From: Herbaspirillum aquaticum
GTDB lineage: Bacteria > Pseudomonadota > Gammaproteobacteria > Burkholderiales > Burkholderiaceae_D
Reading direction: 5' to 3'
NCBI RefSeq assembly: GCF_002213425.1
Contig: NZ_NJGV01000001.1
Span: 248,001 to 312,000 of the forward strand
DNA: 64,000 bases
Part shown: piece after piece, positions 54,107 to 62,822 of the stretch
Layout of the letters: the number at the start of each line of letters is the position of its first letter
Numbering within the stretch: position 1 is the first letter of the stretch
Notes under the pieces: model-generated
What the model was told of the DNA's origin: nothing
Databases searched by the model: none
The model's input: only the letters and a program-made list of their open reading frames with translations
Translations under genes and position numbers: made by a program

Positions 54107-54931
54107 ATGGCGATGACTTCCCTCCAAGGCAAGGTGGCAGTGGTCACCGGCGGCTCTTCCGGCATCGGTCTGGCGACCGTGGAACTGCTGCTGGAAGCGG
54201 GCGCAGCCGTGGCCTTCTGCGGCCGTGATGGCGCCCGGCTCAAGGACGCTGAAGCCGCGTTGCGCGAGCGCTACCCGCAGGCCCGCCTGTACAGCGCCCC
54301 TTGCGATGTGCTCTCGCAGGAGCAGGTGCAGGCGTTTGCCGCCTCGGTGGAAAACACCCTGGGCGCGGTGTCCATGCTGGTCAACAACGCCGGCCAGGGC
54401 CGCGTCTCGACCTTTGCCGATACCGCCGACGAGGCCTGGAGCGAAGAGCTGCGCCTGAAATTCTTTTCCGTGATCTACCCGACCCGCGCCTTCCTGCCGC
54501 AACTGCAGGCCATGAGCGCGCAGCACGGGGATGCTGCCATCGTCTGTGTCAATTCGCTGCTGGCCACGCAGCCCGAGCCGCACATGGTAGCCACTTCCGC
54601 CGCCCGCGCCGGCGTGCACAACCTGGTGCGCTCGCTGGCCACCGAATTGGCCACTGGCGAAGCCGCCCGCGTGCGCGTCAATGGCATCTTGATCGGCCTG
54701 GTGGAATCGGGCCAATGGCGCCGCCGCTATGCCGCGCGTGGCGCCGAACTGCAGGACCAGAGCTGGGCCCAATGGACCGCCGCGCTGGCCGCAAAGAAAC
54801 AGATTCAACTCGGCCGTCTCGGCCTTCCCCGGGAAGCCGCGCAGGCGATCGTGTTCCTCGCCACGCCGCTTTCCTCGTACACCACAGGCAGCCATATCGA
54901 TGTTTCCGGAGGACTTTCCCGCCATGTCTAA
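54107..54931 (+). CDS. SDR-family protein with altered active-site residues
   Basis: A 274-residue Rossmann protein with TGGSSGIG for NAD(P) and NNAG, but the classical YxxxK is replaced by Thr163-SAA-Arg167 (ATSAARAG). The usual Ser precedes in VCVNSLLA. SDRs with TSAAR are a recognisable divergent group, so catalysis may differ or be lost. The start is 1 bp after the IclR stop and its end overlaps the ThDP enzyme gene by 8 bp. Confidence 0.88.
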   Translation: MAMTSLQGKVAVVTGGSSGIGLATVELLLEAGAAVAFCGRDGARLKDAEAALRERYPQARLYSAPCDVLSQEQVQAFAASVENTLGAVSMLVNNAGQGRVSTFADTADEAWSEELRLKFFSVIYPTRAFLPQLQAMSAQHGDAAIVCVNSLLATQPEPHMVATSAARAGVHNLVRSLATELATGEAARVRVNGILIGLVESGQWRRRYAARGAELQDQSWAQWTAALAAKKQIQLGRLGLPREAAQAIVFLATPLSSYTTGSHIDVSGGLSRHV

Positions 54932-56642
54932 TACCAACCAGCAAGTGACCGTCGGCTGCGCCATCGCCGCTTTCCTCGAACAATGCGGCGTGAAGGCTGC
55001 CTTCGGCGTGATCTCGATCCACAACATGCCCATCCTCGACGCCTTCGGCGAGCGTGGCAATATCCGCTTCATCCCGGCCCGCGGCGAAGCCGGCGGGGCC
55101 AACATGGCCGACGCCTATGCGCGAACCACCGGTGGCCTGGGCGTTTGCCTGACCTCCACCGGCACCGCCGCCGGCAATGCCGCCGGTGCCATGGTGGAAG
55201 CCTTGACCGCCGGTACGCCGCTGCTGCACCTGACCGGTCAGATCGAGACGCCTTACCTGGACCAGAGCCTGGCCTACATCCACGAAGCGCCGGACCAGTT
55301 GAGCATGCTCAAGGCCATCTCCAAGGCGGCCTTCCGCATCCGCAGCGTGGAGACCGCCATCAGCACCATCAAGCTGGCCGTGCAGACCGCGCTGACCCCG
55401 CCGATGGGGCCGGTCTCGGTGGAAATTCCCATCGATATCCAGGCGGCGCTGATCCCCATGCCCAGCAACCTGCAGCCGCTGGCCATACCGCAAAGCGTGC
55501 CGTCGGCGCGCGCGCTGGATGAACTGGCTGATCGCCTGATGAAGGCCAAGCGTCCGCTGCTGTGGTTGGGCGGCGGGGCGCGTCATGCCGGCGCGCAGGT
55601 AAAGCGCCTGATGGACCTGGGCTTCGGCGTGGTGACCAGTACCCAGGGTCGCGGCATCGTGGCCGAGGATGATCCGCGCTCGCTGGGTGCCTTCAACCTG
55701 CACAAGCCGGTCGAAAATTTCTATCAGAGCTGTGACGCCATGCTGGTGGTCGGCTCGCGCCTGCGCGGCAACGAGACCCTGAAGTACGAGCTGAAACTGC
55801 CGCGCCCGCTGTATCGCGTGGATGCCGACCCGGCTGCCGAAGGCCGCTGCTATACCAGCGACTATTTCGTCTGCGGTGATTCGGCGCTGGTACTGTCCGG
55901 CCTGGCCGATCGCCTGGCTGCAATGAAGGTCGATCCAGGCTTCATGGCCGACCTGCAGAAGGCACGCGATACCGCCGTGCATGGACTGGTCGATGGCCTT
56001 GGCCCCTATAGCGCCCTGGTGGAACAGTTGCAGCAGGCTGCCGGGCGCGAGTTCAACTGGGTGCGCGACGTCACCGTTTCCAACAGCACCTGGGGCAACC
56101 GCTACCTGCGCATCTTCGACCCGCGTGCCGGCGTGCATGCGCTGGGTGGCGGCATCGGCCAGGGCCTGGCCATGGGCATCGGTGCGGCCATCGGTGCAGC
56201 GGTCACGCAGTCCGGCAAGAAGACCTTCACCTTGGCCGGTGACGGCGGCTTCATCCTCAACCTGGGTGAGCTGGCCACAGCCGTGCAGGAACAGGCCGAC
56301 ATGGTGATCGTGCTGATGAACGACAAGGGCTACGGCGTCATCAAGAATATCCAGGACGCGCAATACGGCGGCCGCCGCCATTACGTGGACCTGCACACCC
56401 CCGATTATGCCGAACTGTCCTCGGCGCTGAAGCTGCGTCACCAGCGCGTAGGCAACCTGGCCGAGGTGGCCGGCGTGCTGGACGAGGCGCTGTCGCAGAA
56501 GGGCCCGTTCCTGCTGGAGATCGACATGCTGGCCATCGGCAGCTTCAAGACCGTTTTCGCCGGCCCGCCGGTCAATGAGACGGCCAAGGCCGCCGCTGCC
56601 GCTGCAGTGGTTGCCGCTGTCGCCACCGCTGCCACCGCCTGA
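54924..56642 (+). CDS. Thiamine-diphosphate-dependent enzyme (acetolactate synthase-like)
   Basis: A 572-residue ThDP enzyme. The conserved Glu is in PARGEAGGANMADAYAR, the middle Rossmann-like domain covers about 195-330, and the ThDP/Mg motif GDGGF...NDKGYG lies near 435-470. It ends in an Ala/Val-rich tail of about 20 residues that looks non-structural. Family members are decarboxylases, carboligases or C-C lyases acting on 2-oxo acids. In this cluster it probably decarboxylates or ligates a 2-oxo acid intermediate. No acetolactate synthase small subunit gene is nearby, so a biosynthetic role is unlikely. Confidence 0.88.
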   Translation: MSNTNQQVTVGCAIAAFLEQCGVKAAFGVISIHNMPILDAFGERGNIRFIPARGEAGGANMADAYARTTGGLGVCLTSTGTAAGNAAGAMVEALTAGTPLLHLTGQIETPYLDQSLAYIHEAPDQLSMLKAISKAAFRIRSVETAISTIKLAVQTALTPPMGPVSVEIPIDIQAALIPMPSNLQPLAIPQSVPSARALDELADRLMKAKRPLLWLGGGARHAGAQVKRLMDLGFGVVTSTQGRGIVAEDDPRSLGAFNLHKPVENFYQSCDAMLVVGSRLRGNETLKYELKLPRPLYRVDADPAAEGRCYTSDYFVCGDSALVLSGLADRLAAMKVDPGFMADLQKARDTAVHGLVDGLGPYSALVEQLQQAAGREFNWVRDVTVSNSTWGNRYLRIFDPRAGVHALGGGIGQGLAMGIGAAIGAAVTQSGKKTFTLAGDGGFILNLGELATAVQEQADMVIVLMNDKGYGVIKNIQDAQYGGRRHYVDLHTPDYAELSSALKLRHQRVGNLAEVAGVLDEALSQKGPFLLEIDMLAIGSFKTVFAGPPVNETAKAAAAAAVVAAVATAATA

Positions 56643-56652
56643 GGAGCAGAGC

Positions 56653-57453
56653 ATGCTGCACGTATCAATGATCGGATGCGGCGCCATCGGCGTGGGCGTC
56701 ATGGAAATACTCAAGAGTGATCCCGAAGTCGCTTTCGACATGGTGGTGGTGCCGGAGGCGCACATGGAGCGTGCCCGCAGCACGGTCTCTACGCTGGCGC
56801 CGACGGCCCGGGTGGTGTCGCGGCTGGGAGAGGAACGTCCTGACCTGCTGATCGAATGCGCCGGCCACCAGGCCATCGCAGAACACATCATCCCGGCGCT
56901 GGAGCGCGGCATCCCCTGCATGGTGGTGTCCATCGGTGCCTTGTCCGAACCCGGCCTGGTGGACCAGCTGGAAGCCGCCGCCCGTGCCGGCAAGACCCAG
57001 GTGCAGTTGCTCTCAGGTGCCATCGGCGCCATCGACGCCCTGGCCGCAGCCAAGGTCGGTGGGTTGGAATCGGTGGTCTACACCGGCCGCAAGCCGCCGC
57101 AGGCCTGGAAGGATACGCCGGCCGAGGCTGCCTTCGATCTGGATGCGCTCAAGGAGCCGACCATCATCTTCGAAGGCAGCGCACGCGAGGCGGCGCGGCT
57201 GTATCCCAAGAACGCCAACGTCGCCGCCACGCTGTCACTGGCCGGCCTGGGCCTGGACCAGACCCGGGTGCGCCTGTACGCCGATCCGGGCGTGAGCGAG
57301 AACGTGCACTACGTGGAAGCGCGCGGCGCCTTTGGCGGCTTCGAGCTGACCATGCGCGGCAAGCCGCTGGCGGCCAATCCCAAGACCTCGGCGCTGACTG
57401 TCTACAGCGTCGTACGCGCCCTGGGCAATCGCGCCCATGCGCTGTCGATCTGA
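56653..57453 (+). CDS. Aspartate dehydrogenase-like oxidoreductase (NadX family)
   Basis: A 266-residue protein with N-terminal Rossmann motif GCGAIG near residue 8, and family blocks DLLIECAGHQAIAEH, MVVSIGALSE and the catalytic-region SENVHYVEARGAFG. L-aspartate dehydrogenases convert aspartate to iminoaspartate or oxaloacetate. In a catabolic cluster the relative may act on another amino or hydroxy acid. An AGGAGC ribosome site lies 10 bp after the ThDP enzyme stop. Confidence 0.85.
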   Translation: MLHVSMIGCGAIGVGVMEILKSDPEVAFDMVVVPEAHMERARSTVSTLAPTARVVSRLGEERPDLLIECAGHQAIAEHIIPALERGIPCMVVSIGALSEPGLVDQLEAAARAGKTQVQLLSGAIGAIDALAAAKVGGLESVVYTGRKPPQAWKDTPAEAAFDLDALKEPTIIFEGSAREAARLYPKNANVAATLSLAGLGLDQTRVRLYADPGVSENVHYVEARGAFGGFELTMRGKPLAANPKTSALTVYSVVRALGNRAHALSI

Positions 57454-57475
57454 GCGTTGCAAGGACATGCGAACC

Positions 57476-58957
57476 ATGATGATGAATCTGAACGAAACGC
57501 TGCCGATCTGCATCGCCGGCCAATGGCGGCTGGGTGGCGGGGAGCGTTATGCGACGCTCTATCCGGCCACGGGTGAGCCGGTGGCCTACCTCCATGCGGC
57601 CAGCGTGGCCGATGTGGAAGAGGCCATCGCCGGTGCCGACCACGCCTTCCGGACCAGCGGCTGGGCGCAGAAGAATCCGCACGAGCGCGCCGCCGTCCTG
57701 TACCGCGTGGCCCAACTGATCCGCGAACGGGGCGAAGCGCTGGCGCAGATGCAGCGCCTGGACAATGGCAAGCCTATCAGCGAGACGCGCAACCTGGTGG
57801 CCAGCGCTGCCGGTACCTTCCAGTTCTTCGCGGCCGCCTGCGAAACCCTGGAAGAAACCCTCACGCCCATGCGTGGCGACAACCTCACCATGAGCGTGTA
57901 TGAACCCATGGGTGTGGTGGCCGCCATCACGCCGTGGAATTCACCGATTGCCAGCGAGGCGCAGAAGATGGCTCCGGCCCTGGCTGCCGGCAATGCAGTG
58001 GTAGTCAAGCCGGCCGAAGTGACGCCGCTGGCAGCCCTGGAACTGGCACGTATCTGTATCGAAGCCGGCGTACCGGCTGGCATGATCAGCGTGCTGCCGG
58101 GCAAGGGCTCGGTGATCGGCGACGCCATCACCCTGCATCCGCTGGTCAAGCGCGTGTCCTTCACTGGTGGCACTACCACCGGCAAGCACATCGCCCACAT
58201 CGCCGCCGACAAGATGATGCCGGTCTCGCTGGAACTGGGCGGCAAGTCGCCCACCATGGTGTTTGAGGATGCCGATCTCGACCACGCCGTGGCCGGCGTG
58301 CTGTATGGCATCTTCAGCAGTTCCGGTGAATCCTGCATCGCCGGCTCGCGCCTGTTCGTGGCGCGCGCGCTGTACGACGGTTTCATGGAACGCCTGGCCG
58401 CCGGTGCCGCCGCATTGCGCGTGGGCGACCCGGCCGACGAGCGCACCCAGATGGGACCGCTGATCACCGCACGCCATCGCGAAGGCATCGAACGCTACGT
58501 CGACATCGGCGTGACCGATGGTGGCCGTATCCGCACCGGCGGCGTGCGTCCCAAGGGCGAGAAGTTCGAACGCGGTTACTACTACACGCCGACCATCATC
58601 GAAGGCCTCAGCAATGATCAACGCATCTGCCAGGAAGAGATCTTCGGACCGGTGCTGGTGGCCATGCCCTTCGATGACGAGGACGACCTGATCCGGCAAG
58701 CCAATGACAGCGTCTACGCGCTGGCTGCCGGTATCTGGACGCGCGACTACAAGCGCGCCTGGCGCATCGGCCGCGCAGTACAGGCCGGCAATGTCTGGAT
58801 CAACACCTACAAGCAATTCTCGATCTCGACCCCCTTCGGAGGCTGGCGTGACAGCGGCCTGGGCCGCGAAAAGGGCAGGCTGGGCATCCTGCAGTACATG
58901 GAGCAGAAGGCCATGTACTGGGGCATGAACGAACAGCCCTTGCCCTGGGCCGGTTGA
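57476..58957 (+). CDS. NAD(P)-dependent aldehyde dehydrogenase (semialdehyde dehydrogenase candidate)
   Basis: A 493-residue ALDH with TPWNSPI, KPAEVTPL, catalytic Glu in LELGGKSPTMVFED and catalytic Cys in SSGESCIAGSRLFV, and a late TPFGGWRDSG segment. The sequence style is that of 2-hydroxymuconic or aminomuconic semialdehyde and betaine-aldehyde-like dehydrogenases. The start is one of three consecutive ATG codons (57476, 57479, 57482), with AAGGA about 10 bp before the first. Confidence 0.9.
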   Translation: MMMNLNETLPICIAGQWRLGGGERYATLYPATGEPVAYLHAASVADVEEAIAGADHAFRTSGWAQKNPHERAAVLYRVAQLIRERGEALAQMQRLDNGKPISETRNLVASAAGTFQFFAAACETLEETLTPMRGDNLTMSVYEPMGVVAAITPWNSPIASEAQKMAPALAAGNAVVVKPAEVTPLAALELARICIEAGVPAGMISVLPGKGSVIGDAITLHPLVKRVSFTGGTTTGKHIAHIAADKMMPVSLELGGKSPTMVFEDADLDHAVAGVLYGIFSSSGESCIAGSRLFVARALYDGFMERLAAGAAALRVGDPADERTQMGPLITARHREGIERYVDIGVTDGGRIRTGGVRPKGEKFERGYYYTPTIIEGLSNDQRICQEEIFGPVLVAMPFDDEDDLIRQANDSVYALAAGIWTRDYKRAWRIGRAVQAGNVWINTYKQFSISTPFGGWRDSGLGREKGRLGILQYMEQKAMYWGMNEQPLPWAG

Positions 58958-58991
58958 AGCGCCGCCCGCTGAACACGTATTGGAGAATCAC

Positions 58992-59963
58992 ATGGACGTA
59001 TTGGGTATCGACGAAATCATCTACGGCGCGGACGACCTGCCGACCTGCCGCCAGTTCTTCCTCGACTGGGGTATGCAACTGGCGCTGGAAAGCGCGGCCG
59101 AACTGGTCTTCGAATCGCAGAACGGCTGCCGCGTCATCGTGCGTGACAGTGCCGACCCGGGGCTGCCGCCGGCCATCGAAGCCGGACCGACCCTGCGCGA
59201 GGTGGTGTGGGGCGTGTCCTCGGCCGCCGTGCTGGACAAGTTCGCCAGCCGCATCGCGGCTCTGCCGGGCTATGTCAATGACGGCAAGCGCGTCGGCTGC
59301 ACCGATCCGAATGGCCTGGCAGTACGCTTCCAGGTGTCGGTCAAGCGCGATGTCGAGGTCGAATGCGCCCGCATGAACACCTGGAACGAAAAGAACCGCA
59401 TCAACCAGCGCAGCCCGATCTATGAACGTGCTGCACCCATCGAGGTGGGTCACGTGGTGTTCTTCGTCAAGGACGTCAAGGCCTGCGAACGCTTCTATTG
59501 CGACAACTTCGGCTTCGTGCCCTCGGACCGCTATCCGGAACGCGGCGCCTTCCTGCGCTGCGCCGATGTCGGTGGCCATCACGATATCTTCCTGCTGCAA
59601 CCACCGGAGGCACGTGCGGGCTTGAACCACGTGGCCTTCACCGTGCGCGACATCCATGAGGTCTTCGGCGGTGGCATGCACATGTCGCGCCTGGGCTGGG
59701 AGACGCAGCTGGGACCGGGCCGTCATCCGATTTCCTCGGCCTACTTCTGGTACTTCAAGAATCCGGCCGGCGGCCTGATCGAATACTACGCCGACGAAGA
59801 CCAGCTCGATGCCCATTGGGAGCCGCGTGACTTCGAACCCGGTCCGACCGTGTTCGCCGAATGGGCCATCGATGGCGGCATCGACGGCAACACCCGCCGC
59901 CAGAAGAATGCGCAAGGCCCCAGCGGCAAGTTCCTGACCGACCGTGCACCGGCCGGCAAGTAA
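58992..59963 (+). CDS. Two-domain VOC (extradiol-type) dioxygenase
   Basis: A 323-residue protein with two tandem vicinal-oxygen-chelate domains (about 5-120 and 150-285). The C-terminal domain keeps the 2-His-1-Glu iron triad: His154 in VGHVVFF, His213 in LNHVAFTV and Glu264 in LIEYYAD. This fits type I extradiol ring-cleavage dioxygenases. The N-terminal domain lacks metal ligands, as usual. A GGAG site lies 7 bp before the ATG. It probably cleaves the hydroxylated ring made by the neighbouring oxygenases. Confidence 0.88.
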   Translation: MDVLGIDEIIYGADDLPTCRQFFLDWGMQLALESAAELVFESQNGCRVIVRDSADPGLPPAIEAGPTLREVVWGVSSAAVLDKFASRIAALPGYVNDGKRVGCTDPNGLAVRFQVSVKRDVEVECARMNTWNEKNRINQRSPIYERAAPIEVGHVVFFVKDVKACERFYCDNFGFVPSDRYPERGAFLRCADVGGHHDIFLLQPPEARAGLNHVAFTVRDIHEVFGGGMHMSRLGWETQLGPGRHPISSAYFWYFKNPAGGLIEYYADEDQLDAHWEPRDFEPGPTVFAEWAIDGGIDGNTRRQKNAQGPSGKFLTDRAPAGK

Positions 59964-59998
59964 GACGGCCATCCTTCATTTGTAGAAAGGAAATCCAG

Positions 59999-61159
59999 AT
60001 GTCCTTCAAGATTGGAATCCTGGGCGCCGGCATCGGTGGCCTGACCGCCGCCATCGCCTTGCAGCGCGCTGGCCACGAGGTGGTGGTGTATGAACAGTCC
60101 AAACAATTCCTGCGCGTGGGCGCGGATATCAACCTCACTCCCAACGCGGTACGGGCCCTGGACGGCCTGGGCATTGGCGAGGCCGTGCGCCGCACCGCTG
60201 CCCGTCCTACCCACCGCATCAGCCGCACCTGGGACAGTGGCGAGGAAACCTCGCGCCTGGCCATGGGCGACACCGCCGAAGAAAAATACGGCGCACCGCA
60301 ACTGACCATCCACCGTGCCGACCTGCTGGCAGCGCTGGCCGAAGTATTCCCGCTGGAGCAAGTGCGCTTTGCCCGTCGCGCCGAGAAGATCAGCGAAGAG
60401 GGCGATGGCATCCACCTGCACTTTGCCGATGGCAGCACCGACCGCGTGGATGTACTCATCGGTGGCGATGGCATCCACTCCGCCGTGCGTACGGCCATGT
60501 TCGGCGCCGAGAGCCCGCGTTTCACCGGGGTGGTGGCCTTTCGTGCCGTGGTGCCGGCCTCCCGGGTGGCCGGCGTGCCGAACCTGCAGGCCTTCACCAA
60601 GTGGTGGGGGCCGAACCCGGAAAGCCAGATCGTGACCTTCCCGCTCAATCGCGGTCAAGACATCTTCATCTTCGCTACCACCGCGCAGGAAAGCTGGCAC
60701 CTGGAATCCTGGACCACCCCGGGCAACGTGCAGGAACTGCGCGACAGCTACGCCGGTTTCCATCCCGATGCCACGGCCTTGCTGGACGCCTGCGACGAAG
60801 TGCTCAAGACCGCGCTGTATGAACGCGATCCGTTGCCGGCCTGGGCACGCGGCAACATGGCGCTGCTGGGCGATGCCTGCCATCCGATGATGCCCTTCAT
60901 GGCGCAGGGCGCCGGCATGGCTATCGAGGATGCAGTGGTGCTGGCGCGCTGCCTGGCCAAGGTCACCACGCTGGAGCAGGTGGCAGGATCCTTGCATGCC
61001 TATGAGCAGTTGCGCATGGAGCGTGCCTCGAAGATCCAGGTCGGTTCACGCGGCAACAACTGGCTTCGCGAGGGCGGCAACGCCGACTGGGTCTATGGCT
61101 ATGACGCCTGGAGCACGCCGCTGGATGCCCGGCCCGAATCCGCCGCCGTCCCTGCGTGA
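59999..61159 (+). CDS. FAD-dependent aromatic monooxygenase (6-hydroxynicotinate 3-monooxygenase NicC-like)
   Basis: A 386-residue class A flavin monooxygenase. FAD motifs GAGIGG (about residue 9), IGGDGIHSAVR (about 160) and GDACHPMMPFMAQGAGMAIEDA (about 295) are intact. The C-terminal stretch WVYGYDAWSTPLD matches the end of NicC-type hydroxylases from memory. Such enzymes hydroxylate ring carbons, sometimes with decarboxylation, of salicylate or hydroxypyridine carboxylates. An AAGGAAA ribosome site precedes the ATG. Confidence 0.9.
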   Translation: MSFKIGILGAGIGGLTAAIALQRAGHEVVVYEQSKQFLRVGADINLTPNAVRALDGLGIGEAVRRTAARPTHRISRTWDSGEETSRLAMGDTAEEKYGAPQLTIHRADLLAALAEVFPLEQVRFARRAEKISEEGDGIHLHFADGSTDRVDVLIGGDGIHSAVRTAMFGAESPRFTGVVAFRAVVPASRVAGVPNLQAFTKWWGPNPESQIVTFPLNRGQDIFIFATTAQESWHLESWTTPGNVQELRDSYAGFHPDATALLDACDEVLKTALYERDPLPAWARGNMALLGDACHPMMPFMAQGAGMAIEDAVVLARCLAKVTTLEQVAGSLHAYEQLRMERASKIQVGSRGNNWLREGGNADWVYGYDAWSTPLDARPESAAVPA

Positions 61160-61166
61160 GCACGCG

Positions 61167-61499
61167 ATGAGTGCAGAGACCCGCTGCGACCACATGCTCC
61201 TGACCATCTTGCTCAGGCATGACCAGTCGAAGAACCTGGAGCAGATCCAGGCGCACATGAAGCAGATGGACTGGTGGGAGCGCTTCCCGGTGGAAGGCTG
61301 TCGCGTGGTGTCCTGGACCGTGGCCATGGGCCTGGGCCAGATCGTCACCCTGGCGCTGCCGCCGGCGCTGCTGCCGCAAGTCAATGTCGAGCTGGAGCGC
61401 TCGGCCTGGGGCGTGTTCCGTACCGAGTGCTACCCCACTTACGATTTTGTTCCCGTGCGCGAGCGTATCCGCGAGCGCGTCAGAAATGGAGGCCAATGA
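61167..61499 (+). CDS. Small conserved-looking protein of unknown function
   Basis: A 110-residue protein starting MSAETRCDHMLLTILLRHDQ. It has a mixed alpha/beta pattern, a WWERFP element near residue 36 and hydrophobic LGQIVTLALPPALLPQVNVELE, reminiscent of dimeric alpha-beta-barrel (EthD/Dabb-like) proteins, but I do not recognise the family. It sits 7 bp after the flavin monooxygenase and overlaps the next small gene by 4 bp, so it is part of the operon. Confidence 0.7.
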   Translation: MSAETRCDHMLLTILLRHDQSKNLEQIQAHMKQMDWWERFPVEGCRVVSWTVAMGLGQIVTLALPPALLPQVNVELERSAWGVFRTECYPTYDFVPVRERIRERVRNGGQ

Positions 61500-61732
61500 T
61501 GGTTGCAACTGTTACCGATGTCTATCTCAATCCGCACCAGGCACGTCGCCGTGCGCCGACCCAGTTCGAAGACCTGCTGGGCGATTCCATCGAGCGCGCC
61601 TATGCCGCTGGCATCCACGAACTGGATGCGCTGGTGGCACACCTGAACCGTACCGGCCCGAGCTGCCCCTACAACCAGGGCGTGTGGACCGCCGCCAACT
61701 TCCAGGAAGAGATTGCCCGCCTGGCCGCCTGA
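61496..61732 (+). CDS. Small helix-turn-helix-like protein (recombinase-like HTH family)
   Basis: A 78-residue protein: LNPHQARRRAPTQFEDLLGDSIERAY, then GIHELDALVAHLNRTGPSCP and WTAANFQEEIARLAA. The last part looks like a compact DNA-binding-type helix-turn-helix similar to resolvase tails. Comparable short proteins are found beside Rieske oxygenase genes, by recollection, but their role is unknown. It starts inside the end of the preceding gene; an adjacent ATG at 61499 is an alternative. Confidence 0.7.
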   Translation: MMVATVTDVYLNPHQARRRAPTQFEDLLGDSIERAYAAGIHELDALVAHLNRTGPSCPYNQGVWTAANFQEEIARLAA

Positions 61733-61772
61733 TCCGTCCCGACGCCAAGCCAGCTTACAGGAGAGTATCCAA

Positions 61773-62822
61773 ATGAGAACCACCGCCAATGATCCCGTCG
61801 ATGCCGTCCTCGCCGTCGGCCTGAAAGACCTGTGGTACCCGATCTGCCCGTCCGAGTTCGTGGCCGAGAAGCCGGTCTCGCTGCGCCGCCTGGGCAAGAA
61901 GTTCGTGTTCTGGCGCGAGCCATCGGGCAAGCTGCATGCCCTGGAAGACCACTGCCCGCACCGTGGCGCGCCGCTGTCCATGGGCATCCCCATGGGGGAC
62001 CGCATCGCCTGTGGCTACCACGGCGTGCAGGTGCGCTTCGACGGCGTGGTCACCAGCGTACCCGGCAGCCCCGGCTGCAAGCTGGAAGGGGCCAAGGCCA
62101 CGCGTCGCTTCCATGTGACCGAAGCGGCCGGTGCCATCTTCCTCTACAACAGCCTGGAAGACGTCGACACCCCGCCGCCGCTGCGCCTGCCGGAAGAGTT
62201 GACCAGCCCCGAGTATTCCAACTTCCTGTGCTACACCGAATGGAAGGGTGATTACCGCTATGTACTGGACAACGTGATGGACCCGATGCACGGCACGTTC
62301 CTGCACAAGCAGTCGCACTCCATGGCCGAAGGCGACAACACCGCCAGTTTCGGCATCCGCGAGACCGACATCGGCTTTGTCTTCGAAAAGGAAGGCCAAC
62401 GCGACGTCAACTTCGACTGGACCGAGTGGGGCGACACCGACCTGCACTGGATGCGGCTGGCCATTCCGTATCCCAAGACCGGTGGCCCGGGTGGCAGCTT
62501 CGTCATCATCGGCAGCTACACCCCCATCGTGGACAACATCGCTGCGGTATTCCATTGGCGCTGCCGCAAGCTGTCCGGCTGGCAGCGCGACACCTGGCGC
62601 TTCCTTTACCGCAATCGCCTGGAAGCGCGCCACTGGAACGTGCTGGAGCAGGACCGTGTGGTACTGGAACTGATGGAGCCCGACGCCAACCAGCGCGAGA
62701 TGCTGTACCAGCACGACATGGGCATCGTGCGCCTGCGTCGTCACCTGCGCAGCCTGGCCAAGGCCCAGCTGGCGCGGGAGGAACAGCTGGCCGCGGCCAA
62801 GGCGCCGGTGAAGGCGGCATGA
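61773..62822 (+). CDS. Rieske non-haem iron aromatic oxygenase, VanA-like
   Basis: A 349-residue oxygenase subunit. The Rieske 2Fe-2S motif is CPHRG (about residue 61) with CGYHG about 17 residues later. The mononuclear iron site is recognisable in NVMDPMHGTFLHK, carrying the two His ligands. The length and style are of the VanA/phthalate-oxygenase group, which use a single-component reductase such as the VanB-like protein encoded downstream. AGGAGAG precedes the ATG. Confidence 0.92.
   Translation: MRTTANDPVDAVLAVGLKDLWYPICPSEFVAEKPVSLRRLGKKFVFWREPSGKLHALEDHCPHRGAPLSMGIPMGDRIACGYHGVQVRFDGVVTSVPGSPGCKLEGAKATRRFHVTEAAGAIFLYNSLEDVDTPPPLRLPEELTSPEYSNFLCYTEWKGDYRYVLDNVMDPMHGTFLHKQSHSMAEGDNTASFGIRETDIGFVFEKEGQRDVNFDWTEWGDTDLHWMRLAIPYPKTGGPGGSFVIIGSYTPIVDNIAAVFHWRCRKLSGWQRDTWRFLYRNRLEARHWNVLEQDRVVLELMEPDANQREMLYQHDMGIVRLRRHLRSLAKAQLAREEQLAAAKAPVKAA

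Noticed and set aside
54924-56642. Acetolactate synthase for branched-chain amino acid synthesis
   Set aside because: The fold is right, but there is no small regulatory subunit gene and the gene sits inside a catabolic cluster.
54678-57053. A 791-codon open frame antisense to the ThDP enzyme
   Set aside because: Low-complexity composition, no domain; the sense strand has an intact, motif-bearing gene.
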